DNA from: Candidatus Butyricicoccus avistercoris
GTDB lineage: Bacteria; Bacillota; Clostridia; Oscillospirales; Butyricicoccaceae
NCBI GenBank assembly: GCA_019113005.1
Contig: DXIE01000035.1
Location: 55,093 to 119,092 of the forward strand
Direction: 5' to 3'
DNA length: 64,000 nucleotides
Below are positions 15,949-26,736 of the stretch, in pieces; positions within the stretch are counted from its first letter, which is position 1, and every line of letters starts with the position of its first letter. The translations under genes and the position numbers were made by a program. The notes beneath the pieces are model-generated. The model made no database searches. It saw nothing but the letters and a program-made list of their open reading frames with translations, and had not been told where the DNA came from.

Positions 15949-17799
15949 ATGACAAAAAAACAAAAGAAAATGCGGCTTAGAATTATTATAAGCCTTATAC
16001 TTTATATAATTTGCCTTTTTATTCCCGCTCAAAATTTAATAAAACTTGCACTTTTTCTTGTGCCTTATTTTATTATCGGTTATGATGTGCTTTTAAAAGC
16101 TATAAATAATATTAAAAATGGTCAAGTTTTTGATGAAAACTTTTTGATGACCATTGCTACAATTGGTGCTTTTATAATCGGTGAATATAATGAAGGCGTT
16201 GCTGTAATGCTGTTTTATCAAGTTGGTGAGCTTTTCCAAAGTTATGCTGTTGGTAAATCACGAGAATCCATTGCAAGCCTTATGGATATAAGACCTGATT
16301 TTGCAAATATTGAGCAAGATGGCAAAATTGTCGAAGTCGACCCTGACGAAGTTGAAATCGGTCAAACAATAATTGTTAAAGCGGGTGAGAAAATCCCTAT
16401 TGACGGTATTGTTTTAGAAGGCACATCTTCACTTGATACCTCAGCACTTACTGGCGAATCAGTGCCAAGAGATGTATTCAAAGACAGCGAAGTTATAAGT
16501 GGCTGTATAAATCTAAGTGGTGTACTTAAAATACGCACAACTAAGGAGTTTGGCGAATCCACAGTTTCAAAAATACTTGATTTAGTGGAAAACTCAAGTG
16601 TAAAAAAAGCTAAGGCTGAAAATTTTGTCACTAAATTTGCACGTTATTATACTCCTTTTGTGGTTATTTTAGCGGCTGTTTTAGCTATCTCCTTGCCTTT
16701 TATAATAAATATATCTTTTGCTGATTCTTTTTATCGTGCACTCACATTTTTAGTTATCTCCTGCCCTTGTGCTCTTGTTATCTCTATTCCACTTAGCTTT
16801 TTCGGTGGTATAGGCGGTGCATCTAAGGAAGGTATACTTGTAAAAGGCGGTAACTATTTAGAGGCTCTTGCTAAACTAAAAACAGTTGTTTTTGACAAAA
16901 CAGGTACACTTACAAAGGGCATATTTGATGTTAGCGAGGTTATAACTGCAAATGGTTTTTCTGAAAGCGAAGTTATAGAACTTGCCTGTCTTGCAGAAAG
17001 CTATTCTAAACACCCTATTGCCACTGCTCTTAGAAATAAATACAATCAAAATATAGATTTTTCAAGAATTTCTGATACAAAAGAACTTGCTGGCATGGGC
17101 ATTTCAGCTATAATAGATGAAAAATCTGTTTTAATCGGCAATGAGCGTTTAATGCAGAATGAAAGTATAGACTATACTGCTTATAATGGATATGGAACTG
17201 TAATTTACGTTTCTATCAATAATAAATATGCTGGTTATATAGTTATCACAGATGAAATCAAGCCTAATGCTGACAAGGCAATAAAAAAGCTCTATGATTT
17301 AGGCATTAAAAAGACTGTTATGCTTACAGGTGATAACAAAAAAGCTGCAAGTCATGTTGCAGATATGTTAAATATTTCGGATATGAAATGTGAGTTATTA
17401 CCTGCTGATAAAGTAAGTGCCGTAGAGCAAATTTTAAATGCTAAAGATGGTGTGCTTGCATTTGTTGGTGATGGCATAAATGATGCACCTGTTTTAGCTC
17501 GTGCAGATGTCGGAATTGCAATGGGTGGTTTAGGCTCTGATGCCGCAATAGAAGCCGCTGACATTGTTTTAATGGACGATAAACTGGAAAAACTCGCTGA
17601 TGCAGTTAAAATTGCCCGCAAAACTGTTTTAATAGTCAAGGAAAATATTGTTTTTGCACTAGGCTGTAAACTGCTTGTGTTGATACTCGGTGCATTTGGC
17701 TATGCTAATATGTGGGCAGCTGTTTTTGCTGATGTCGGCGTTGCTATAATCGCCATTTTAAATTCATCACGAATGCTTATGAAAATATCTCGAAAATAA
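15949..17799 (+). CDS. heavy-metal P1B-type ATPase (Zn/Cd/Pb exporter)
   Basis: 616 residues. Motifs in order: actuator TGES near residue 167, the ion-channel CPC (ISCPCALVISIP near 274), phosphorylation site DKTGTLT near 321, nucleotide-binding HP (SKHPIA), TGDN and GDGINDAP near 505. Eight helices are expected; the last hydrophobic pair (VFADVGVAIIAILNSSRML) with D matches the Zn/Cd/Pb group (ZntA/CadA), not the Cu group. It has no N-terminal metal-binding domain; that module is encoded by the preceding small gene. Nineteen bases separate the two. It would pump toxic divalent metal out of the cell, induced through the ArsR-type repressor. Confidence 0.93.
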   Translation: MTKKQKKMRLRIIISLILYIICLFIPAQNLIKLALFLVPYFIIGYDVLLKAINNIKNGQVFDENFLMTIATIGAFIIGEYNEGVAVMLFYQVGELFQSYAVGKSRESIASLMDIRPDFANIEQDGKIVEVDPDEVEIGQTIIVKAGEKIPIDGIVLEGTSSLDTSALTGESVPRDVFKDSEVISGCINLSGVLKIRTTKEFGESTVSKILDLVENSSVKKAKAENFVTKFARYYTPFVVILAAVLAISLPFIINISFADSFYRALTFLVISCPCALVISIPLSFFGGIGGASKEGILVKGGNYLEALAKLKTVVFDKTGTLTKGIFDVSEVITANGFSESEVIELACLAESYSKHPIATALRNKYNQNIDFSRISDTKELAGMGISAIIDEKSVLIGNERLMQNESIDYTAYNGYGTVIYVSINNKYAGYIVITDEIKPNADKAIKKLYDLGIKKTVMLTGDNKKAASHVADMLNISDMKCELLPADKVSAVEQILNAKDGVLAFVGDGINDAPVLARADVGIAMGGLGSDAAIEAADIVLMDDKLEKLADAVKIARKTVLIVKENIVFALGCKLLVLILGAFGYANMWAAVFADVGVAIIAILNSSRMLMKISRK

Positions 17800-17806
17800 A
17801 TTTAAC

Positions 17807-17837
17807 AAATCGTCAGTTTTATCTGACGATTTTTTTA
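17807..17837 (+). terminator. terminator of the metal-efflux operon
   Basis: Stem AAATCGTCAG / CTGACGATTT with a six-base loop, then TTTTT. Confidence 0.85.
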
Positions 17838-17872
17838 TTCACAAAAAATTTATAGTAAATTAATGTAAAGCG

Positions 17873-17881
17873 TGCTATAAT
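17873..17881 (+). promoter_or_regulatory. extended -10 promoter for the first AI-2E-family gene
   Basis: TGCTATAAT, extended -10, 35 bases before the ATG at 17917. A weak GTAAAT lies near the -35 position. Confidence 0.5.
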
Positions 17882-17916
17882 AACCCCATATAAAAGCATT
17901 GTAGGTGTATATAATA

Positions 17917-19080
17917 ATGGATTTAAATCGTAATAACATGCAAAAAATAGCCTTACTTATTGTCTTTACAATATTACTTCTTGTAGGCTTACAAAATATC
18001 GGCTATATCTATCTAGCTTTAAAAGGTTTTTTCAGACTTGTACTTCCATTTGTTATAGGTGGTGCAATAGCATTTATATTAAATGTACCAATGAAATGTA
18101 TAGAGCGTAATCTTTTCCCCGAAAAATACAAAAAAAATCCGCTTTATAAATTGCGTCGTTTAATATCACTTTTATTAACTCTTGCACTTTTAGTTGCTAT
18201 TCTTTCTATTTTATCTCTTTTAATAATCCCACAAATGGCAGAGTCAATTTTAACTGTCGGCTCTCGCATTTCGGTTGCAACAGGAAAACTGATAAATTAT
18301 TTAAACACACTTGCTGTGACAAACCCAGAGCTTGTCAGTGAACTTGAGGATTTTGCAAGCAACTTACGTTCTATTGATTGGCAAAAAATCGGCGAAACCG
18401 TTTATAATTTCTTTGCAAATGGCAATATTTTAGGTAATACCTTTAGTTTTGCATCTTCTGTTATAAGTGGTTTTACCAACTTTATCATTGGTATGGTGTT
18501 CGCTATATATCTTCTTTTGCAAAAAGAAACTTTAGGCGGACAATTTAAAAGAGTTGTTTATTCATTTTTCCCAGAAAAACATGCAGACCGATTTTTTGAA
18601 ATCTGTCAGCTTGCAAGCGATACATTTTCCAGCTTCATATCTGGTCAATGTTTAGAAGCTTGTATTCTAGGCTCTCTTTTCTTTATAGCTATGACACTTT
18701 TAAATATGCCTTATGCACTTATTATCTCGGTTTTAATTGCGATTACGTCACTTATTCCTGTATTTGGTGCGTTTATTGGCTGTGCTGTTGGTATTTTCCT
18801 TATTTTAATTGTAAATCCTATTCAAGCACTTTGGTTTTTGATATTATTCTTAGTGCTTCAACAGCTTGAAAACAACCTAATTTATCCACATGTTGTTGGT
18901 GGTTCGGTCGGTTTGCCTTCTATTTGGGTGCTTATGGCTGTTACATTAGGCGGCAGTACAATGGGTGTTATAGGTATGATTATAAATATACCGCTATTTT
19001 CTGTTATCTACACTTTATTAAAACAATCTGTACGCCGCAGACTTAGAAACAAAAATATTGATAAAAATAAACTCAAATAA
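17917..19080 (+). CDS. AI-2E family transporter
   Basis: About 387 residues. Typical AI-2E/TqsA/YtvI family plan: three N-terminal helices with a PFVIGGAIAFILN block, a soluble helical middle (about 120-190), then five C-terminal helices with MPYALIISVLIAITSLIPVFG and LQQLENNLIYPHVVGGSVGLP. The name comes from AI-2 export in E. coli; many Firmicute members probably move ions or other solutes. I start at ATG 17917, after GTAGGTG; an upstream GTG (17905) is possible. It has its own promoter between the metal operon and htpG. A paralogue is at 34.8 kb. Confidence 0.88.
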   Translation: MDLNRNNMQKIALLIVFTILLLVGLQNIGYIYLALKGFFRLVLPFVIGGAIAFILNVPMKCIERNLFPEKYKKNPLYKLRRLISLLLTLALLVAILSILSLLIIPQMAESILTVGSRISVATGKLINYLNTLAVTNPELVSELEDFASNLRSIDWQKIGETVYNFFANGNILGNTFSFASSVISGFTNFIIGMVFAIYLLLQKETLGGQFKRVVYSFFPEKHADRFFEICQLASDTFSSFISGQCLEACILGSLFFIAMTLLNMPYALIISVLIAITSLIPVFGAFIGCAVGIFLILIVNPIQALWFLILFLVLQQLENNLIYPHVVGGSVGLPSIWVLMAVTLGGSTMGVIGMIINIPLFSVIYTLLKQSVRRRLRNKNIDKNKLK

Positions 19081-19164
19081 TTTGTTAATTTAATTTTACT
19101 TTTTTGTAAAATTATAAAGTTTTGCACTTGATTTTTTGAGTTTTCAGTATTATCATTTTATGTG

Positions 19165-19191
19165 TTAGCACTCGTGCCTAACGAGTGCTAA
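19165..19191 (+). promoter_or_regulatory. CIRCE element upstream of htpG
   Basis: A perfect HrcA operator: TTAGCACTC, nine bases, GAGTGCTAA. It is 30 bases before the htpG ATG. The same inverted repeat, with a different spacer, precedes groES at 25.4 kb. Confidence 0.95.
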
Positions 19192-19220
19192 AACTATTTT
19201 TTTCGAGGTGTATTCCTATT

Positions 19221-21116
19221 ATGGCTAAAAAAGAATTCCAAGCAGAATCTAAAAGACTGCTTGACCTTATGATTCATTCTATTTATACTCACCATGAAAT
19301 TTTCCTGCGTGAGCTTATTTCAAATGCATCTGATGCAACAGATAAGCTTTATTATAACGCTATGCAGGAGGGTAAAACTGGCATCACTCGTGACAGTTTG
19401 CCAATAACTCTTACCATTGATAAAGATGCTCGCACACTAACTATTTCTGATAATGGCTGCGGTATGACAGCTAGTGAGCTTGAAGAAAATCTAGGTACTA
19501 TTGCTCGTTCTGGCTCTCTTGCTTTTAAACAGCAAATGGACAAGAAAGATGATGTAGATATCATTGGTCAGTTTGGTGTAGGCTTCTACGCTGCGTTTAT
19601 GGTGGCTAAAACAGTTAAGGTTATCTCTAAGTCAGAAAAGACTGGCGAATGTAATGAATGGCTTTCTGATGGTGCTGATGGTTATACTATTACCCCTTGT
19701 GAAAAGGCAAATGTCGGCACAGATATCATTTTAACAATCAAGGATAATACTGAAAACGAGAACTTTGATGAATATTTAGAGTCTTATCGTATTCAGGCTA
19801 TTGTTAAAAAATATTCTGATTATATCCGCTACCCTATTCAAATGGAGATGACACGTTCTCGTGTTAAGGAAGGCTCTGACCCAGAAAAACCAGAGTATGA
19901 AGATTATACCGAGCTTACCACATTAAACTCAATGGTTCCAATCTGGAAAAAATCAAAATCTGAACTAACAGATGATGATTATAACAGTTTTTATAAGTCA
20001 AAATATTATGACTATCAAGACCCTGTATGTCATATCCATACAAACACTGAGGGTGCAGTAACTTACAATGCACTGCTGTTTATTCCAGCTAATGCACCAT
20101 TTAACTATTACACCAAGGATTATGAAAAAGGTCTTGCCCTATACTCTAACGGTGTAATGATTATGGAGCGTTGTGCAGACCTTCTGCCTGACCACTTTAA
20201 TTTTGTTCGTGGCTTAGTTGATACTGCTGACCTTTCTCTTAATATCTCCCGTGAAATGTTACAGCATGACCGTCATTTAAAACTAATTGCAACAAATATT
20301 GAAAAGAAGATTAAATCCGAACTTTTATCTCTGCTTAAAAACAACAGAGAAAAGTATGAAACTTTCTTTAAGGCATTTGGTGTACAGCTTAAATATGGCA
20401 CATATGTAGATTATGGTATGCACAAGGATTTATTAAGCGACCTGCTTATTTATCATTCCTCAAGTGAAAATAAGCTTGTTACACTTGAAGAATATGTTTC
20501 CCGCATGAAAGATGACCAAAAATATATTTACTATGCTTGCGGTGAAAGCACAGCTAAAATTGATTTACTACCACAAATGGAGCTTATTCGTGATAAGGGT
20601 TATGAAGTTCTGTTTATGACAGATAGAATTGATGAGTTCTGTGTTAAGATGATGAGAAACTTCAAGGATAAGGAATTTAAGTCTATTACAGATGGTGATT
20701 TAGGTCTTGAAAGTGACGAGCAAAAGCAGGAAATCGAAAAGCTTTCCGAAGAAAACAAGGGCTTACTTGAAAACATCAAGACTTCACTTGGCGAGCGTGT
20801 TGCAAAGGTGCAGCTTACAAACCGCTTAAAATCTCACCCTTGCTGTTTATCTGCTCAAGGTGCAGTTTCTCTTGAAATGGAAAAAGTGCTTAATGCTCAG
20901 CGTATGGGCGGTGAGCCAGAAGTTAAGGCAGAGCGTGTTTTAGAGCTTAATGCAAATCACCCTATCTTTAAAAAGTTATCTTCGCTTGAAAATGACAGCG
21001 AAAAGCTAAAAACTTATGCTGAAATCTTATATACACAAGCACAGCTAATAGAAGGCATTGCACCTGAAGACCCTGTTTCTTATGCAAATGCTGTTTGTAG
21101 CTTGCTTTCTGAATAA
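19221..21116 (+). CDS. htpG: Hsp90-family chaperone HtpG
   Basis: About 631 residues. The GHKL ATPase domain shows ELISNASDATDK, DNGCGMT, GTIARSG and GQFGVGFYAAFM; then the middle domain with catalytic Arg region (NISREMLQHDR) and the C-terminal dimer domain. HtpG binds and remodels client proteins with ATP. The open frame begins earlier, at 19185, but that start lies inside the CIRCE element, so the ATG at 19221 (MAKKEFQAESKRLL, with GAGGTG upstream) is the real one. CIRCE implies repression by HrcA and heat-shock induction together with groES-groEL. The lipid kinase gene follows after 15 bases. Confidence 0.95.
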   Translation: MAKKEFQAESKRLLDLMIHSIYTHHEIFLRELISNASDATDKLYYNAMQEGKTGITRDSLPITLTIDKDARTLTISDNGCGMTASELEENLGTIARSGSLAFKQQMDKKDDVDIIGQFGVGFYAAFMVAKTVKVISKSEKTGECNEWLSDGADGYTITPCEKANVGTDIILTIKDNTENENFDEYLESYRIQAIVKKYSDYIRYPIQMEMTRSRVKEGSDPEKPEYEDYTELTTLNSMVPIWKKSKSELTDDDYNSFYKSKYYDYQDPVCHIHTNTEGAVTYNALLFIPANAPFNYYTKDYEKGLALYSNGVMIMERCADLLPDHFNFVRGLVDTADLSLNISREMLQHDRHLKLIATNIEKKIKSELLSLLKNNREKYETFFKAFGVQLKYGTYVDYGMHKDLLSDLLIYHSSSENKLVTLEEYVSRMKDDQKYIYYACGESTAKIDLLPQMELIRDKGYEVLFMTDRIDEFCVKMMRNFKDKEFKSITDGDLGLESDEQKQEIEKLSEENKGLLENIKTSLGERVAKVQLTNRLKSHPCCLSAQGAVSLEMEKVLNAQRMGGEPEVKAERVLELNANHPIFKKLSSLENDSEKLKTYAEILYTQAQLIEGIAPEDPVSYANAVCSLLSE

Positions 21117-21131
21117 TAAGGAGCTTTTTAT

Positions 21132-22031
21132 ATGCCGCAAAGATTATTATTTGTCGTAAACCCAAACTCAGGCAAAGGCGAAATGCGTCATCATATTGTA
21201 GATTGTGTAGATGCCTTTGTTCGTGCAGAGTTTGAAGTTACACTATATACAACGCAAAAATCTGGTGATGCTACTCGTATTGTAATTGAACGTGGTGCAG
21301 AATTTGACCGTATTGTATGCAGTGGCGGTGATGGTACATTAAACGAAACTGTTGCTGGACTTATGGCACTGAAGGAAAAACCAGCTTTAGGCTATATTCC
21401 ATCTGGTACGACAAATGACTTTGCATCTAGTTTAAAAATACCTAAAAATGCGATTGATGCCACAAATCTTATTATAGATGGTAAACCATATCATGTTGAT
21501 GTAGGTCAGTTTAATGATAGATATTTCACTTATGTAGCTGGTTTTGGTGCATTTACCGAGGTTTCATATTCAACACCACAGGTATCAAAAAATGCACTTG
21601 GCAGACTTGCTTATATTTTAGAGGGTATAAAATCACTGCATACATTAAGACCATATAGTGTTGCAGTTAAAACTGACAAACAGGTTATATCTGATAAATT
21701 TATCTTTGGTATGGTTACAAATGCCACAACAGTTGGCGGATTTAAAGGCATTATTGCAAATGATGTAGGTCTTAATGATGGACTTTTTGAGATTTTTCTT
21801 GTAAAAGCACCGACAAATCCAATAGAGCTTCAAATGACAATAAATGAGCTTTTAGTTTCTCCAGATACAAATAAATTTATCACTAGATTTAAAGCTAAAA
21901 AAGTTGAATTTATTTCTGATGAAGAAATTCCATGGACTCTTGATGGTGAATTTGGTGGAGCACCTAAAACAGTTGAAATAGTAAATCATCAAAAAGCACT
22001 TCATATTTTTGCTGGTAATCCAAATGAATAA
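21132..22031 (+). CDS. diacylglycerol/lipid kinase (YegS/DgkB family)
   Basis: 299 residues. DAGK catalytic domain: VVNPNSGKG at the N-terminus, the nucleotide loop CSGGDGTLNETVAGL near residue 63, PSGTTNDFASSL near 97, and a C-terminal beta domain with LNDGLFEIFLV and TLDGEFGG. Members phosphorylate diacylglycerol or related lipids, recycling membrane lipid. AAGGAG lies upstream of the ATG. It starts 15 bases after htpG, so it is probably read from the CIRCE promoter as well. Confidence 0.9.
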   Translation: MPQRLLFVVNPNSGKGEMRHHIVDCVDAFVRAEFEVTLYTTQKSGDATRIVIERGAEFDRIVCSGGDGTLNETVAGLMALKEKPALGYIPSGTTNDFASSLKIPKNAIDATNLIIDGKPYHVDVGQFNDRYFTYVAGFGAFTEVSYSTPQVSKNALGRLAYILEGIKSLHTLRPYSVAVKTDKQVISDKFIFGMVTNATTVGGFKGIIANDVGLNDGLFEIFLVKAPTNPIELQMTINELLVSPDTNKFITRFKAKKVEFISDEEIPWTLDGEFGGAPKTVEIVNHQKALHIFAGNPNE

Positions 22032-22035
22032 GATT

Positions 22036-22072
22036 AAAGGACGAATGAAATAAATCATTCGTCCTTTTTTAT
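22036..22072. terminator. bidirectional terminator, lipid kinase / CbiET
   Basis: Thirteen-base stem (AAAGGACGAATGA / TCATTCGTCCTTT) with a five-base loop and T tract. On the minus strand the TGA stop of the CbiET-like gene lies within the stem. Confidence 0.85.
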
Positions 22073-23290
22073 GTCTATATTCTCATTCATAAGTTCTTTA
22101 CCGCCACACAGCAAAAACATAGGCTTATCTGAAAGCATCATAGTATGTGAGCCTAATGTTTTTGCTTTAGATAGTGTAAGCTGACTTACCTCAACTGCTG
22201 CAAATCTAAGGCTTGCCAGAGCTGCCTGTGCCTCAGATAAACGTTCTAAATTATGAGCTACTATAACTACTCTAATTTTATCATTTTTATGTTTTAAAGA
22301 CTGTAATATTCTTTTAATACCTCTGACATTATCGCCTACAAACACCGCATCTGGAATAATATCCACATTATGCTCTATCATTTCAAGAGCATTGCCATAT
22401 AAAGTGCTTATATTATAAAGTCCTAAATGCTCTTTGTTTTGTTTTAGCATTTCAAACTCTGAGGCATCTTCTTCTATTGCAACTACACTCCCCTTGTAAG
22501 TCATTCTCGCAAGCTCCACAGCCATTTCTCCACTGCCTGCACCTATATTTATAACTTTATCAGTCGGCTTTATACGCATTAAATTTGCTGCACTCCAACG
22601 CACTTCTTGAGTCAGTGCATTTTCACATAGTTTAAGCTCATCATCAAAAACAGTTTTTGCTTTATCATTAAAATTAGGGTTTTCGATAATCATAACAGAT
22701 GGATTTGCAAATTCATAATCACGCAAATGCTTTGCCTCATCTTGAACAATGCGTTCTCTACCTGTTGCAATTCGTGAGCCTACTGTTACCCTCATATTAT
22801 TAAGCCCTGCATCACAAAGAAGTCTGCAAATATGGTCTGGTATATTTTCCCCACTTAAAAGCACAGCAACCTTTTTATTATAGCTTATAGCCGCAAGTAA
22901 ATCTTCGCTTTCATACTCAAGCCAATAAATATCATTATAACTTTGGTTTGTTTTTGCACAAAGATACTGAACTGAGCTTACACCTGCATAGCATTTAACA
23001 TCTGCATAATTTTTAAGCTCATTATAAAGCTGCTCACCCTTGTCAAAAAACAGGCTGTCACCCTCTAAAAGCAGTACAATATGCTGTTTTTTAGACTCTA
23101 TGGCAAGCTCTTTCATATCGCTAAACGGAACAACTCGCCATGTATCTCGCAGAGTTATAAGTGTACCCGCAATTTTTCCGCTTGCATATACTTCATCTGC
23201 TGTTTTGATTATCTGTGTCACCTGTTCGGTAAGCAAACCTGCATGACCTGCACCTGCACCGATAATAGAAATAATTCGGCTCATTGTCAT
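22055..23290 (-). CDS. CbiE-CbiT fusion (cobalt-precorrin-7 C5- and precorrin C15-methyltransferase/decarboxylase)
   Basis: 411 residues. Residues 1-205 are a tetrapyrrole methylase of the CbiE type (IIGAGAGHAGLLT, LLEGDSLFFDKG, AGVSSVQYLCA, GSRIATGRERI). Residues about 215-400 are a Rossmann methyltransferase of the CbiT type (VRWSAANLMRIKPTDKVINIGAGSGEMAVELA). Fused, they correspond to CobL, which methylates C5 and C15 and decarboxylates the acetate side chain in corrin synthesis. No other cobalamin gene is in the window, so it either supports a pathway encoded elsewhere or has another role. AGGAGG precedes the ATG; an ATG two codons later is also possible. Confidence 0.85.
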   Translation of the reverse strand: MTMSRIISIIGAGAGHAGLLTEQVTQIIKTADEVYASGKIAGTLITLRDTWRVVPFSDMKELAIESKKQHIVLLLEGDSLFFDKGEQLYNELKNYADVKCYAGVSSVQYLCAKTNQSYNDIYWLEYESEDLLAAISYNKKVAVLLSGENIPDHICRLLCDAGLNNMRVTVGSRIATGRERIVQDEAKHLRDYEFANPSVMIIENPNFNDKAKTVFDDELKLCENALTQEVRWSAANLMRIKPTDKVINIGAGSGEMAVELARMTYKGSVVAIEEDASEFEMLKQNKEHLGLYNISTLYGNALEMIEHNVDIIPDAVFVGDNVRGIKRILQSLKHKNDKIRVVIVAHNLERLSEAQAALASLRFAAVEVSQLTLSKAKTLGSHTMMLSDKPMFLLCGGKELMNENIDIKKDE

Positions 23291-23348
23291 TTACCCTCCT
23301 ATACAAAAAACATATTTAGTATAGCAAAAATTTATTATAAAGTCAAAA

Positions 23349-23385
23349 ACAGCTGAGTACAGTTTTTTGTACTCAGCTGTAAAAA
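23349..23385 (-). terminator. terminator of groES-groEL
   Basis: Twelve-base stem (ACAGCTGAGTAC / GTACTCAGCTGT, 23349-23360 with 23369-23380). On the minus strand it is followed by TTTTTG. Confidence 0.8.
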
Positions 23386-23398
23386 TTTCATTTTTATA

Positions 23399-25027
<1,629 letters not shown>

Positions 25028-25063
25028 TTAAATTCCTCCAATTATAAATAAAACGATAATATA

Positions 25064-25360
<297 letters not shown>

Positions 25361-25388
25361 CTAAAATTTTGGATTTACAATTTCATTT

Positions 25389-25415
25389 TTAGCACTCTCG
25401 CATAACGAGTGCTAA
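25389..25415 (-). promoter_or_regulatory. CIRCE element upstream of groES
   Basis: Perfect TTAGCACTC, nine bases, GAGTGCTAA; HrcA operator, 40 bases upstream of the groES ATG and just downstream of the promoter. Confidence 0.95.
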
Positions 25416-25423
25416 CGATTATT

Positions 25424-25452
25424 ATAATACATCACTCATCTATAAATTGCAA
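25424..25452 (-). promoter_or_regulatory. sigma-A promoter of groES-groEL
   Basis: On the minus strand: TTGCAA, 17-base spacer, TATTAT (overlapping a second candidate TATAAT three bases on). The CIRCE lies immediately downstream, over the transcription start. Confidence 0.8.
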
Positions 25453-25470
25453 GGGGTGAATTGTGTTTTT

Positions 25471-26670
25471 TTAATAAATTTTTTTAGAGTTTTTTGTGTT
25501 TCTTGGCTGTCTGGTTGAGTTTTTAACCATTTGATTTTTAAAAGGCTTTCTCTCAGGCTTAAAATACATGTATAAATCACATTTAATCATACCGTTATAT
25601 AGCTTTCTCTTTTTATCTGACATAAACCCAAAATGCTTTTCAAATTCCTCATCAGATGTTAAATAATATTGCTTTAAATCTGACTTGCCCACAGCCTTTC
25701 CTAAAAGATTATACAGCTTTCTAGCCTCATCTATATCCATAAGTCTTTCACCATATGGAGGGTTTGCAAACACTAAACCGCTTCTATTTGTATAATCAAT
25801 CTTGGTTGCATCTTCGGTTGTAAACTGAATTAAGTTATTTACTCCCGCTTTTTTTGCGTTAGCGATAGAAAGCTCTGTACATTCTCTGTCTATATCTGAG
25901 CCATAAATCTCAAATTTAGCATCAGTTAAAATGTTATCCAGTGCATTTTTTCTGGCAGTCGACCAAACTTCTTTAGGTATAACGTCCCACTTTTCTGCAT
26001 CAAAACGACGTGTTAAACCTGCGGCACGTCTTTGGGCAATCATAGCCGCTTCAATAGCAATAGTACCAGAGCCACAAAACGGGTCTAAAAGTGCATCTCT
26101 GCCACGCCAGCGAGCGACTTTTATCATAGCAGCCGCAAGGGTTTCTCTAAGTGGTGCAGCGTTAGAGTTTGCACGATAACCACGTTTATGAAGTCCTGCA
26201 CCAGAGGTATCAAGAAAGATTTCGGCTATGTCATTCATAATAGAAAACTGAATTTGCACTTTTGAGCCAACTTCTTCAAACCATGAAACACCGTAAACAC
26301 TTTCAAGTCTTTTAACAATAGATTTTTTAATCATGCCTTGGGTGTGTGGCAGTGAATTTATTTTTGAGTTCAGTATATGACCTTTAACCGGAAATGCATC
26401 ATTTACACCTATCCAGCTTTCCCAATCAATTTTACATACATTATCGAATAATTCTTCAAAATTTGTGGCTTTAAATTTAGCAAGTCTAATAAGTACACGC
26501 TCTGCACAACGTAAATTTAAATTTGCCCATGCCAGTGTATTAAAATCACCTGTGAAAAAAACTCTGCCGTTTTCAGCTCTTACATCTTCAAGTTTGCCCT
26601 CAAAACGCAGTTCATCTGCAACTATGCCTTCTAGTCCAAAAAGTGTCGGGCAACAAAACTCCAACTTCAT
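25471..26670 (-). CDS. THUMP-domain rRNA methyltransferase (RlmL/YpsC-like)
   Basis: 399 residues. Residues about 1-55 are a ferredoxin-like region, 55-155 a THUMP RNA-binding domain, and 160-370 a class I SAM methyltransferase with LLDPFCGSGTIAIEAA (SAM site), YGSDID and the catalytic NPPYGERL, typical of N2-guanine methylation. By homology it modifies a guanosine in 23S rRNA (the RlmL activity), without the second RlmK domain of the E. coli enzyme. The tail is basic (RKPFKNQMVKN ... KKIY). It is transcribed towards groES, with the groES promoter inside the 122-base gap. Confidence 0.9.
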   Translation of the reverse strand: MKLEFCCPTLFGLEGIVADELRFEGKLEDVRAENGRVFFTGDFNTLAWANLNLRCAERVLIRLAKFKATNFEELFDNVCKIDWESWIGVNDAFPVKGHILNSKINSLPHTQGMIKKSIVKRLESVYGVSWFEEVGSKVQIQFSIMNDIAEIFLDTSGAGLHKRGYRANSNAAPLRETLAAAMIKVARWRGRDALLDPFCGSGTIAIEAAMIAQRRAAGLTRRFDAEKWDVIPKEVWSTARKNALDNILTDAKFEIYGSDIDRECTELSIANAKKAGVNNLIQFTTEDATKIDYTNRSGLVFANPPYGERLMDIDEARKLYNLLGKAVGKSDLKQYYLTSDEEFEKHFGFMSDKKRKLYNGMIKCDLYMYFKPERKPFKNQMVKNSTRQPRNTKNSKKIY

Positions 26671-26687
26671 ATTTTTTATCCTTTCTT

Positions 26688-26725
26688 TTAAAAAAAAGCT
26701 CTCATCTTTTAAAGATAAGAGCTTT
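26688..26725 (-). terminator. terminator after the flippase gene
   Basis: Stem AAAGCTCT / AGAGCTTT (26695-26702 with 26718-26725) extended inside by ATCTTT/AAAGAT. On the minus strand it is followed by TTTTTAAAAG. Confidence 0.75.
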
Positions 26726-26736
26726 AGTTTAATTTG

